DNA of 8,851 bases from JAUIAI01 sp963976885 (GTDB lineage: Bacteria > Pseudomonadota > Gammaproteobacteria > Burkholderiales > Burkholderiaceae_E), in NCBI GenBank assembly GCA_963976885.1, contig CAXBNM010000190.1, forward strand, positions 1 to 8,851. Direction: 5' to 3'. The translations under genes and the position numbers were made by a program. A model generated the notes under the pieces. That model saw nothing but the letters and a program-made list of their open reading frames with translations, did no database searches and was not told the DNA's origin. Below are positions 1-6,945 of the stretch, piece after piece (position 1 is the first letter of the stretch; each line of letters opens with the position of its first letter).

Positions 1-509
1 ATCTGTCGCGCTTTGACGGCGTGCGCTATGGCTTTCGGGCCGAGCAATACGATGACCTCGATTCGTTCTACCGCAATACCCGCTCGCAAGGCTTCGGCGC
101 CGAAGTCAAACGCCGGATTCTGATTGGCGCTTACGTGTTGTCGCACGGCTATTACGACGCTTACTACCTGAAGGCGCAGCGCCTGCGTCGGCGCATTGCC
201 GACGAGTTCGCCGCCTGCTTCAACAAGGTCGACGTAATTGCCGGCCCGGTGTCGCCGACCACGGCCTGGCGCCTGGGCGAGCGTACCAACGACCCGGTGC
301 AGAACTATCTGGCCGATGTCTATACCTTGCCCGCCTCGCTGGCTGGCTTGCCGGGTATTTCGGTGCCGGCCGGCTTCGACGCTGACAACCATCCCATCGG
401 TTTGCAGATCATCGGCAACTATTTTGATGAAGCACGGTTGCTTAATGTGGCCCACCAGTACCAGCAGGTGACCGACTGGCATCTGCGCGTTCCCAAGGAG
501 CAGGCATGA
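1..509 (+). CDS. gatA: Glu-tRNA(Gln)/Asp-tRNA(Asn) amidotransferase subunit A, C-terminal part (5' end outside window)
   Basis: This is the last 168 residues or so of GatA, read from base 3 to the TGA at 507-509. GatA is the amidase subunit of the cytoplasmic GatCAB complex: it releases ammonia from glutamine, which GatB uses to amidate mischarged Glu-tRNA(Gln) or Asp-tRNA(Asn). The fragment opens with LSRFDGVRYG, continues through EVKRRILIGAYVLSHGYYDAYY and the stretch VIAGPVSPTTAW, and ends with the family's LPASLAGLPGISVPAGF and PIGLQIIGNYFDE blocks, all typical of the GatA C-terminus. The Lys-Ser-Ser catalytic residues lie upstream, outside the window. An intact gatB downstream supports the assignment. 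The stop overlaps the next start as ATGA, which suggests translational coupling. Confidence 0.97.
   Translation, partial: LSRFDGVRYGFRAEQYDDLDSFYRNTRSQGFGAEVKRRILIGAYVLSHGYYDAYYLKAQRLRRRIADEFAACFNKVDVIAGPVSPTTAWRLGERTNDPVQNYLADVYTLPASLAGLPGISVPAGFDADNHPIGLQIIGNYFDEARLLNVAHQYQQVTDWHLRVPKEQA
495..500 (+). promoter_or_regulatory. Ribosome binding site of the lipoprotein gene
   Basis: AAGGAG lies inside the gatA 3' end, 5 bases before ATG 506. It fixes the start of the small downstream gene and shows that this gene is translated although it overlaps gatA. Confidence 0.7.
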
Positions 510-1057
510 GCACGAGGCAAACGCAACACACCGCAACGAAGTTCGGACGATGGCTGCTGTTGATCGCGCTGGCGTTCACCCTGGCCGCGTGCTCGGTCCC
601 GGGTGTGTTCCACAAGCCAGCGCCGGCAGGCACCGGCACCAGAACACCGGGCGGCGCTACGGTCGATCTCGGCCGGCAAGGGCGCGCGCCGGCCGTTAAA
701 GGGGCTATTTCAATGGTCGGTCAGTGCAAGCAGACCGAACATGACGGCTATGTCGAAGACGCCACCGTGCGGGTCGACAACGGACGGGTCTCCACGCTCG
801 ACTGGCGCATCGTCATTCCGCGCCGTGGCACCTGCCGCTTCGAATCGGCGCAGTTCCGGCAAACCAAAACCGCGCCTTCGGTCGAGTTGCTTGCGCTCAA
901 TGGCTCGGGCTGCAAGTTGCTGATGTGGGGCGATCCGCGCCGAGTCACGCTGGCCCATGCCGGCTGCGCCAAATTCTGCACGCCAGGCGCATATGACAAA
1001 GCCTGGCCTGTGATGTTCAATCCCAAAACCGGCCGTTGTGCCGATATCCGGCGGTAA
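506..1057 (+). CDS. Putative cysteine-rich lipoprotein of unknown function, lying between gatA and gatB
   Basis: This 183-residue protein is not one I recognise. It begins with a charged segment (Arg4, Lys12, Arg15), then a hydrophobic stretch at residues 16-27 and a lipobox LAAC with Cys29, so it should be exported and lipid-anchored by signal peptidase II. A low-complexity Pro/Gly/Ala/Thr linker covers about residues 32-65. The rest is a small domain with six further cysteines (74, 110, 136, 154, 158, 178), an even number that fits disulfide bonds in the periplasm; this is inference. It contains the charged segment WRIVIPRRGTCRFES. ATG 506 is well supported by the AAGGAG site and the 4-base overlap with gatA. 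It ends 5 bases before gatB, so it sits inside the gatCAB operon although nothing suggests a role in tRNA amidation. Confidence 0.8.
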   Translation: MSTRQTQHTATKFGRWLLLIALAFTLAACSVPGVFHKPAPAGTGTRTPGGATVDLGRQGRAPAVKGAISMVGQCKQTEHDGYVEDATVRVDNGRVSTLDWRIVIPRRGTCRFESAQFRQTKTAPSVELLALNGSGCKLLMWGDPRRVTLAHAGCAKFCTPGAYDKAWPVMFNPKTGRCADIRR

Positions 1058-1062
1058 GTTCC

Positions 1063-2568
1063 ATGGTCTGGGAAGTTGTTATCGGCATGGAAACCCATGC
1101 CCAGCTCGCTACGAAATCCAAAATCTTTTCCGGCGCCTCGACCGCGTTCGGTGCCGAACCGAACCGGCAGGCCAGTGTCGTTGATCTGGCGTTGCCCGGC
1201 GTGTTGCCGGTACTGAACCGCCAGGCCGTGGCCTGCGCGATTCGATTCGGGCTGGCCATTGGCGCCACCGTGTCGCCGCGCTCGGTTTTTGCGCGCAAGA
1301 ATTATTTCTATCCTGATCTGCCCAAGGGCTATCAGATCAGTCAGTTCGAAATTCCGGTCGTGCTCGGCGGCCAGGTGTCGTTTGCGGTGCCCGGTAATGG
1401 CGGCGCCACGCTCAAAACGCTGAATCTGACCCGTGCGCATCTCGAAGAAGATGCCGGCAAATCGCTGCACGAAGATTTCGCCGGCGCCTCGGGCATCGAC
1501 CTGAACCGGGCCGGTACGCCGTTGCTCGAAATCGTGACCGAACCCGAGTTGTACTCATCGGCCGAAGCGGTTGCCTACGCACGCACCTTGCATGCCCTGG
1601 TGGTCTGGCTCGGCATCTGTGACGGCAACATGCAGGAAGGGTCGTTTCGCTGCGACGCCAACGTGTCGGTGCGGCGCACCGGCGAGCCGCTCGGCACGCG
1701 CTGCGAAATCAAGAACCTGAACTCGTTCCGCTTCATGGAGCGGGCCATTGAATTTGAAATCCGGCGCCAGATCGAACTGATCGAAGATGGCGGTCGGGTC
1801 GTGCAGGAAACCCGTCTCTACGATCCCGATCGTGATGAGACGCGCTCGATGCGCTCCAAGGAAGATGCGCAGGACTATCGCTATTTTCCTGATCCCGACC
1901 TGCCGCCGCTGGTGATTGAGCCGGCCTGGATCGAACAGGTGCGTCAGGAAATGCCCGAGTTGCCCGGGGCCATGCGGGACCGCTTCATGCAAGACCTTGG
2001 CCTGCCCGCCACCGATGCCGAGTTGCTGACAGCCTCGCGTGATCTGGCCGCTTATTTCGAGGCCGTTGTTGCCGCCCTGGCCACGACGCCCGAGGGGGCG
2101 GCCGGCCATGCCAAGCAGGCCGCCAACTGGATCATGAGTGATTTGTCGGCCGCCGCCAATCGCGATGAGCTGAGCTTTGCGCAGGCGCCGGTCGGTCCGG
2201 CCCCGCTGGCTGCGCTGGTGGTGCGCATTGCCGATGGCACCATCTCGGGCAAGGCTGCCAAAGACTTGTTCGCGCGCCTGTGGGAACAAGGCGGTCCCGG
2301 TGGGCAAACCGATATGGCCGCTGCGCTGGCCGCGCTCGACAGCCTGATCGACAGCAGCGGGCTGCGCCAGATCAATGATGACTCGGCCCTGCAGGCGGCG
2401 ATTGACGAAGTGATTGCCGCCAATCCGAAATCGGTTGAGCAATTCAATGCCGGCAAGGACAAAGCGCTCAATGCGCTGGTCGGGCAGGTGATGAAGGCCA
2501 CCCAGGGCAAGGCCAACCCGCGCCGCATCAACGAGTTGTTGCGCGAAACGGCGGCCCGTCAGTCCTGA
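1063..2568 (+). CDS. gatB: Glu-tRNA(Gln)/Asp-tRNA(Asn) amidotransferase subunit B
   Basis: GatB activates the carboxyl group of Glu-tRNA(Gln) or Asp-tRNA(Asn) with ATP and amidates it with ammonia from GatA, giving Gln-tRNA or Asn-tRNA in the cytoplasm. The product has 501 residues, slightly longer than the usual 475-485. ATG 1063 was chosen because it gives MVWEVVIGMETHAQL, the family's canonical beginning; a longer in-frame reading from 1036 would overlap the lipoprotein gene and add nine residues unlike the family. Family blocks follow in order: KSKIFSGAS, RKNYFYPDLPKGYQISQ, HLEEDAGKS, GIDLNRAGTPLLEIVTEPE, CDGNMQEGSFRCDANVSVR, EIKNLNSFRFMERAIEFE and DYRYFPDPDLPPL. The C-terminal tail domain ends in the ALNALVGQVMKATQGKANP region. 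The ribosome binding site is weak (GGTAAG-like just upstream), as expected for a tightly packed internal gene. Confidence 0.98.
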   Translation: MVWEVVIGMETHAQLATKSKIFSGASTAFGAEPNRQASVVDLALPGVLPVLNRQAVACAIRFGLAIGATVSPRSVFARKNYFYPDLPKGYQISQFEIPVVLGGQVSFAVPGNGGATLKTLNLTRAHLEEDAGKSLHEDFAGASGIDLNRAGTPLLEIVTEPELYSSAEAVAYARTLHALVVWLGICDGNMQEGSFRCDANVSVRRTGEPLGTRCEIKNLNSFRFMERAIEFEIRRQIELIEDGGRVVQETRLYDPDRDETRSMRSKEDAQDYRYFPDPDLPPLVIEPAWIEQVRQEMPELPGAMRDRFMQDLGLPATDAELLTASRDLAAYFEAVVAALATTPEGAAGHAKQAANWIMSDLSAAANRDELSFAQAPVGPAPLAALVVRIADGTISGKAAKDLFARLWEQGGPGGQTDMAAALAALDSLIDSSGLRQINDDSALQAAIDEVIAANPKSVEQFNAGKDKALNALVGQVMKATQGKANPRRINELLRETAARQS

Positions 2569-3391
2569 GCCGGCGGGTGCGACATGAACAAGGCCTTCAG
2601 GCCGTCGCTGACACCACCGCTGATGCCCAGCGCGTTCATCTGGTCGGGCAGGTCGCTGGTGCCGTGATTGCCCTTCAGGCGCTGCAACGCGGCAACCATG
2701 CCATCCCGACCCACCAGAGCCGCAGCGCCGGCGTCGGCCCGGAACTCCCGCTGACGACTGAACCACATCACGATGATGCTGGCCAGCACACCGAGCACCA
2801 GTTCGGCAACAATGGTGGTGATCCAGAACGCCGGGCCATGACCGTTTTCGTTCTTGAACACGACGCGGTCGACAACGCTGCCGATGACGCGAGCCATGAA
2901 GATCACGAAGGTATTGACCACGCCCTGAATCAGGGTCAGCGTGACCATGTCGCCATTGGCGACGTGACTGATTTCATGAGCGAGCACCGCTTCGGCTTCC
3001 TGGCGGCTCATGTTTTCAAGCAGCCCGGTGCTGACCGCCACCAGTGAATTGCGCTTGCTCGGGCCGGTGGCAAAGGCGTTGACCTCCGGCGACGGATAGA
3101 TCGCTACCTCAGGCACCGGAATGCCGGCTTGCTCGGCCACAGTTCGGTACTGGTGGCCGGGTCGGTAATTACCTGCGCGCCCGTCGAGCGCTTGGCCATC
3201 CATTTGGAAATGGCCAGCGAGATGAACGAGCCGCCAAAACCGAGCACCGCTGCAAACACCAGCAGACTGCCCAGGTTCAGGCCGCCGCCTTGCGCGGCCA
3301 GATAGCTGTCCACCCCGAGCAGACGCATCGTCACGCTCAACACCACCAGGATGGCGAGGTTGGTACCGAGGAAAAGGAGAATTCGTTTCAT
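2559..3391 (-). pseudogene. htpX: HtpX-type inner-membrane zinc metalloprotease, frameshifted by an apparent internal deletion
   Basis: HtpX is an inner-membrane M48 protease that degrades misfolded membrane proteins. The first 85 codons (3391-3137) give MKRILLFLGTNLAIL, two membrane segments and GFGGSFISLAISKWMAKRS, then leave frame after TGG. The other 192 codons follow in the next frame from 3137: PEVAIYPSPEVNAFATG, the zinc motif HEISH followed by VANGDMVTLTLIQGVVNTF, two more membrane segments and FSRQREFRADAGAA with the third zinc ligand. Compared with E. coli HtpX from memory, about eight residues between the conserved Trp and the AGI motif are missing plus one base, so about 25 bases seem deleted. 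I see no slippery heptamer that would argue for programmed frameshifting. The C-terminus stops right after HPP, about ten residues early, and overlaps the gatB end by 10 bases. Either the gene is decaying or the junction is a sequence error. Confidence 0.85.
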
Positions 3392-3446
3392 GGTGAGTGT
3401 GTGCATTGAAAACTGCACCGCAACGGGCGGTGGCCGCTGACAGCGC

Positions 3447-3486
3447 GGGCTACAAGAGGCCGCATGCCAGAGCCACACTGTAGCCC
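3447..3486. repeat. 8-base perfect inverted repeat upstream of htpX
   Basis: GGGCTACA (3447-3454) and TGTAGCCC (3479-3486) are exact reverse complements separated by 24 bases, in the 165-base stretch between htpX and the DUF6356 gene (3392-3556). It could be an operator or an RNA stem in the htpX leader. An arm of this length in such a stretch could also arise by chance. The rest of 3392-3556 holds an AT-rich block near 3505-3545 and no gene that I can support. Confidence 0.35.
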
Positions 3487-3556
3487 TTGTCACTCACAGG
3501 AAGAACCGGATAAAACTAACTGTTTGACAGCTTAAATATATGCAATCGAGCCCGGC

Positions 3557-3808
3557 TCAGCCACGCTTGTCGATGACGGCAAACATCTCGCGGACCGCCC
3601 GGCTGGCGGTGGTTTTGCACAGCGAGGGGATCAGCGCATGAATCAACGCGGCGCCGCTGGCGACAAACAGCTTGCGGAAAAAACGGAGCGCAAAACACAT
3701 GTGCTCAAAGTAGGTTTCGTTCACCGTGGCGGGGTGCTCGAGAAAGGTCCGGGCGATGAAGCCGGGCTTGATGGCGGGAGATTTTCCTGCGGATGTACTG
3801 GCGGACAT
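3557..3808 (-). CDS. Small DUF6356-like membrane protein
   Basis: This 83-residue protein of unknown function carries the pattern I associate with DUF6356 proteins: FLEHPATVNETYFEH at residues 22-36, then an aromatic, basic stretch and one hydrophobic segment at about 47-63 (FVASGAALIHALIPSLC), followed by a short SRAV tail. I recall relatives labelled loosely as capsule biosynthesis proteins, which should not be read as a function. ATG 3808 places the conserved motif near the N-terminus as in relatives; no strong ribosome binding site precedes it. It is transcribed divergently from the Lrp/AsnC gene, with 110 bases between the starts, so it may be a target of that regulator. It points toward htpX but is separated from it by 165 bases. 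Confidence 0.75.
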   Translation of the reverse strand: MSASTSAGKSPAIKPGFIARTFLEHPATVNETYFEHMCFALRFFRKLFVASGAALIHALIPSLCKTTASRAVREMFAVIDKRG

Positions 3809-3815
3809 GGCGTTT

Positions 3816-3841
3816 ATCTCAACTTTGTTGGCAATTGAGAT
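3816..3841. promoter_or_regulatory. Inverted repeat just upstream of the DUF6356 gene (possible operator or leader hairpin)
   Basis: ATCTCAA (3816-3822) and TTGAGAT (3835-3841) are perfect reverse complements with a 12-base spacer. The element starts 7 bases upstream of the DUF6356 start codon on its coding strand. It could bind a regulator or form a stem that masks translation initiation. Its role is inferred from position only. Confidence 0.4.
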
Positions 3842-3870
3842 GAGTATGCGTAGTTGGAAGGCAGATTTGT

Positions 3871-3914
3871 TCCCAAAATATTGTCAGTGTTGGTGCATAT
3901 TGGGATAAATTCCC
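3871..3914. promoter_or_regulatory. Putative autoregulatory operator region of the Lrp/AsnC gene
   Basis: Related half-sites cluster here: TCCCAAAATAT (3871-3881) and its near-complement ATATTGGGA (3897-3905), then the dyad GGGA-TAAAT-TCCC (3902-3914). TTGTC (3881-3885) also faces GACAA (3915-3919). Lrp/AsnC regulators commonly bind AT-rich dyads in their own promoter, and these overlap the predicted promoter directly. Binding by this protein is inference. Confidence 0.4.
3881..3909 (+). promoter_or_regulatory. Sigma70-like promoter of the Lrp/AsnC gene, predicting a leaderless mRNA
   Basis: TTGTCA (3881-3886, five of six matches to consensus) and GATAAA (3904-3909, four of six) are separated by 17 bases. 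Transcription would start at about 3915-3918, within a few bases of ATG 3919. No Shine-Dalgarno sequence precedes that ATG, which fits a leaderless or nearly leaderless transcript. Confidence 0.45.
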
Positions 3915-3918
3915 GACA

Positions 3919-4380
3919 ATGACTAAATCCATCGACATTATTGACCGCCGCATCCTGGCGGTGCTGCAGCAAGACGCCGCAATCAGCGTCGAAGCCCTGG
4001 CCGAAACCGTGCATTTGTCGCGTAATGCATGCTGGCGGCGGGTCAAGCAACTCGAGGAGGCCGGCGTCATCCGCAAGCGGGTGGCCTTGCTCGATCCGCA
4101 GGCGCTCGGGCTGGCCTTATCGGTCGTGGTGCTGGTGCGCACCAATGAGCACAATCCGCAGTGGTTGCTGAAGTTTCGCGAAGCGGTGGCCGGGATGCCC
4201 GAGATTGTCGGTGCGCACCGGATGAGCGGCGATCTCGATTACGTGCTGCGGGTGCGCGTGGCCAATGTGCAGGACTACGATCGCTTCTATCAGCAACTGA
4301 TTGCGCGCGTGCCCATTGCCGATATTTCGGCCAGCTTCGTGATGGAAGACCTGAAGGACACGACGGCGTTGCCCGTGTAG
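3919..4380 (+). CDS. Lrp/AsnC family transcriptional regulator
   Basis: This 153-residue protein has the normal length and layout of the feast/famine regulator family. The N-terminal winged helix-turn-helix starts with IDIIDRRILAVLQQDAAISV and holds the recognition region LAETVHLSRNACWRRVKQLEEAGVI at about residues 27-51. A RAM effector-binding and oligomerisation domain follows, with the typical GAHRMSGDLDYVLRVRV turn in the middle and a C-terminal SFVMEDLKDTTALPV. Such proteins form dimers to octamers and usually sense amino acids; the ligand here cannot be read from the sequence. ATG 3919 is the natural start, directly before the conserved DxxDxxIL motif. The divergent DUF6356 gene and the dyads in the shared upstream region suggest autoregulation. 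It converges on the LysR gene, 37 bases from stop to stop. Confidence 0.93.
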   Translation: MTKSIDIIDRRILAVLQQDAAISVEALAETVHLSRNACWRRVKQLEEAGVIRKRVALLDPQALGLALSVVVLVRTNEHNPQWLLKFREAVAGMPEIVGAHRMSGDLDYVLRVRVANVQDYDRFYQQLIARVPIADISASFVMEDLKDTTALPV

Positions 4381-4383
4381 GGG

Positions 4384-4410
4384 CGCGCCGGTGCCTCGTC
4401 GCGCGGCGCG
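4384..4410. terminator. Weak GC-rich stem between the convergent Lrp and LysR genes
   Basis: CGCGCC (4384-4389) can pair with GGCGCG (4405-4410) around a 15-base loop in the 37-base gap between two converging stops. No T-tract follows on either strand, so it is at best a poor intrinsic terminator. Confidence 0.2.
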
Positions 4411-4417
4411 TCTGGCC

Positions 4418-5350
4418 TCAGTAGGCGGCGTCGGGCCAGATGTCAGTCAGCACTTCCAGCGCACAGGCAATGCCTGGCTCCTCACTGCGCCGGGCCAGCG
4501 CAATGAAACTGAGCGAGCAGGGGATGTCCAGCAGATCGTTGACGACGACGCCGTGGCGGCGCTTTTCGGTCAAGGCGACGGAATCGCGGCTCAGACTCAG
4601 GCCGACCCCCGAGCGGACCATCGCCAGCATCGAGCTTTCCTGATCGACCATGGCGACGTAATTGGGCTGCACGCCCAGCGGGGCGTAGACCGCATCGAGC
4701 AAGCGGCGATGCACGGACGCCGGCACGGTGCCCACCCAGGGCAGCGCCGCGATCTCGGCCCAGCTGCGGCCCATTACCCGGCCTTCCCAGCCCGGTGGCG
4801 CGATCACCGAATACGAGAAATCGGTCAGGTGTTTTTGCGTGAACATGGACTCGCTGCCGCCGCCGGGAGGCGTCGGCAACTCGCCCAGATAGAAGCCGGC
4901 ATCGACTTCGTCGCGCAGGATCCATTCCGGTACGTTGCCGCTGATGCCGTGCATCAAGGCCTTCTCGAGCATCGGCGCAGCCTCGACCAGCCCACTCAGG
5001 AAGGCCCCTAATCGGGTGAATTCCGGATCGATGACCGTGCCGATACGCAACTTGCCACGAATCTGACCTTGCATCTGTTGCACGCTGCGCTGCAGTTCGG
5101 CGGCGGCATTGAGCACGCGCATGGCCTTCACATGGAACGTCAGGCCGTCCGGGGTCAGGTCGAGCCCGCGCGGCGACCGGGTAAAGAGCTTGAGATCGGT
5201 TTGCGTGCTCAATTGCTGCAAACGCAGGCTCAGCGCCGGCTGGGTCATGTGCAGGGTTTCGGCGGCGCGCGTGACATTGCCCGATTCGGCCACGGCGGCG
5301 AAACATTGCAGGGTTTTCAGATCAATCTGGCGGCTTGGTTTATTAGCCAT
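4418..5350 (-). CDS. LysR-type transcriptional regulator, divergent from mmsA (HpdR-like by context)
   Basis: This 310-residue protein is of normal LysR-family length. The N-terminal winged helix-turn-helix covers about residues 10-69: IDLKTLQCFAAVAESGNVTRAAE, then HMTQPALSLRLQQL and the wing LKLFTRSPRGLDLTPDG. A helical linker leads to the periplasmic-binding-protein-like effector domain from about residue 98 (RGKLRIGTVID), with late motifs VGVQ-type MVRSGVGLSLSRDS. LysR proteins bind as tetramers and respond to pathway metabolites. This one starts 85 bases from the divergent mmsA-GMC operon and very likely controls it. In known 3-hydroxypropionate clusters a LysR protein in this position (HpdR) activates on 3-hydroxypropionate; the same ligand here is inference. 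ATG 5350 has no strong ribosome binding site. Confidence 0.93.
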   Translation of the reverse strand: MANKPSRQIDLKTLQCFAAVAESGNVTRAAETLHMTQPALSLRLQQLSTQTDLKLFTRSPRGLDLTPDGLTFHVKAMRVLNAAAELQRSVQQMQGQIRGKLRIGTVIDPEFTRLGAFLSGLVEAAPMLEKALMHGISGNVPEWILRDEVDAGFYLGELPTPPGGGSESMFTQKHLTDFSYSVIAPPGWEGRVMGRSWAEIAALPWVGTVPASVHRRLLDAVYAPLGVQPNYVAMVDQESSMLAMVRSGVGLSLSRDSVALTEKRRHGVVVNDLLDIPCSLSFIALARRSEEPGIACALEVLTDIWPDAAY

Positions 5351-5435
5351 TCAAATAATGCTCGGCTCAAATACTCATTGGATCTTATGCCAGTGGCGCC
5401 GCTAGACTACAAGCCAACATCTGAGGAGACCTGCC
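5351..5435. promoter_or_regulatory. Divergent LysR/mmsA control region
   Basis: This 85-base gap lies between the LysR and mmsA starts. A possible mmsA promoter is TTGGAT (5378-5383) and TAGACT (5403-5408), with a long 19-base spacer, as often seen at activator-dependent promoters. ATA (5371-5373) and TAT (5386-5388) flank a weak dyad, but I see no clean T-N11-A LysR box. GAGGAG (5423-5428), 7 bases before ATG 5436, is a strong ribosome binding site for mmsA. Confidence 0.5.
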
Positions 5436-6933
<1,498 letters not shown>

Positions 6934-6935
<2 letters not shown>

Positions 6936-6940
6936 GAGGG
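6934..6940 (+). promoter_or_regulatory. Ribosome binding site that sets the GTG start of the GMC gene
   Basis: GAGAGGG overlaps the mmsA TGA and lies 5 bases before GTG 6946. It favours this start over the upstream in-frame codon at 6898, which would overlap mmsA and add 16 residues unlike the family. Confidence 0.65.
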
Positions 6941-6945
6941 CTGTT

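Noticed and set aside
748..1470. Long antisense open frame (240 codons) over the lipoprotein gene and gatB
   Set aside because: It runs opposite two supported genes, has an Arg/Gly/His-rich composition typical of high-GC shadow frames and shows no recognisable domain.
1555..2766. 403-codon antisense open frame over gatB and the htpX end
   Set aside because: The well-conserved gatB explains the region; the antisense product has no recognisable motif and spans the junction of two real genes.
3137..3139. Programmed -1 frameshift producing full HtpX
   Set aside because: There is no slippery heptamer or evident downstream stem, and conserved residues are missing at the junction, which a frameshift alone would not restore.
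3523..3528. TTGACA as a -35 element on the + strand
   Set aside because: No -10 element lies at the right spacing, and no + strand gene starts within the next 300 bases.
3551..3561. GAGCC-C-GGCTC palindrome at the DUF6356 stop as a terminator
   Set aside because: A one-base loop cannot fold as a hairpin of this length and no T-tract follows.
4391..5306. Open frames opposite and out of frame within the LysR gene
   Set aside because: The LysR product has a full helix-turn-helix and effector domain; the other frames have low-complexity Arg/Ala/Gly content.
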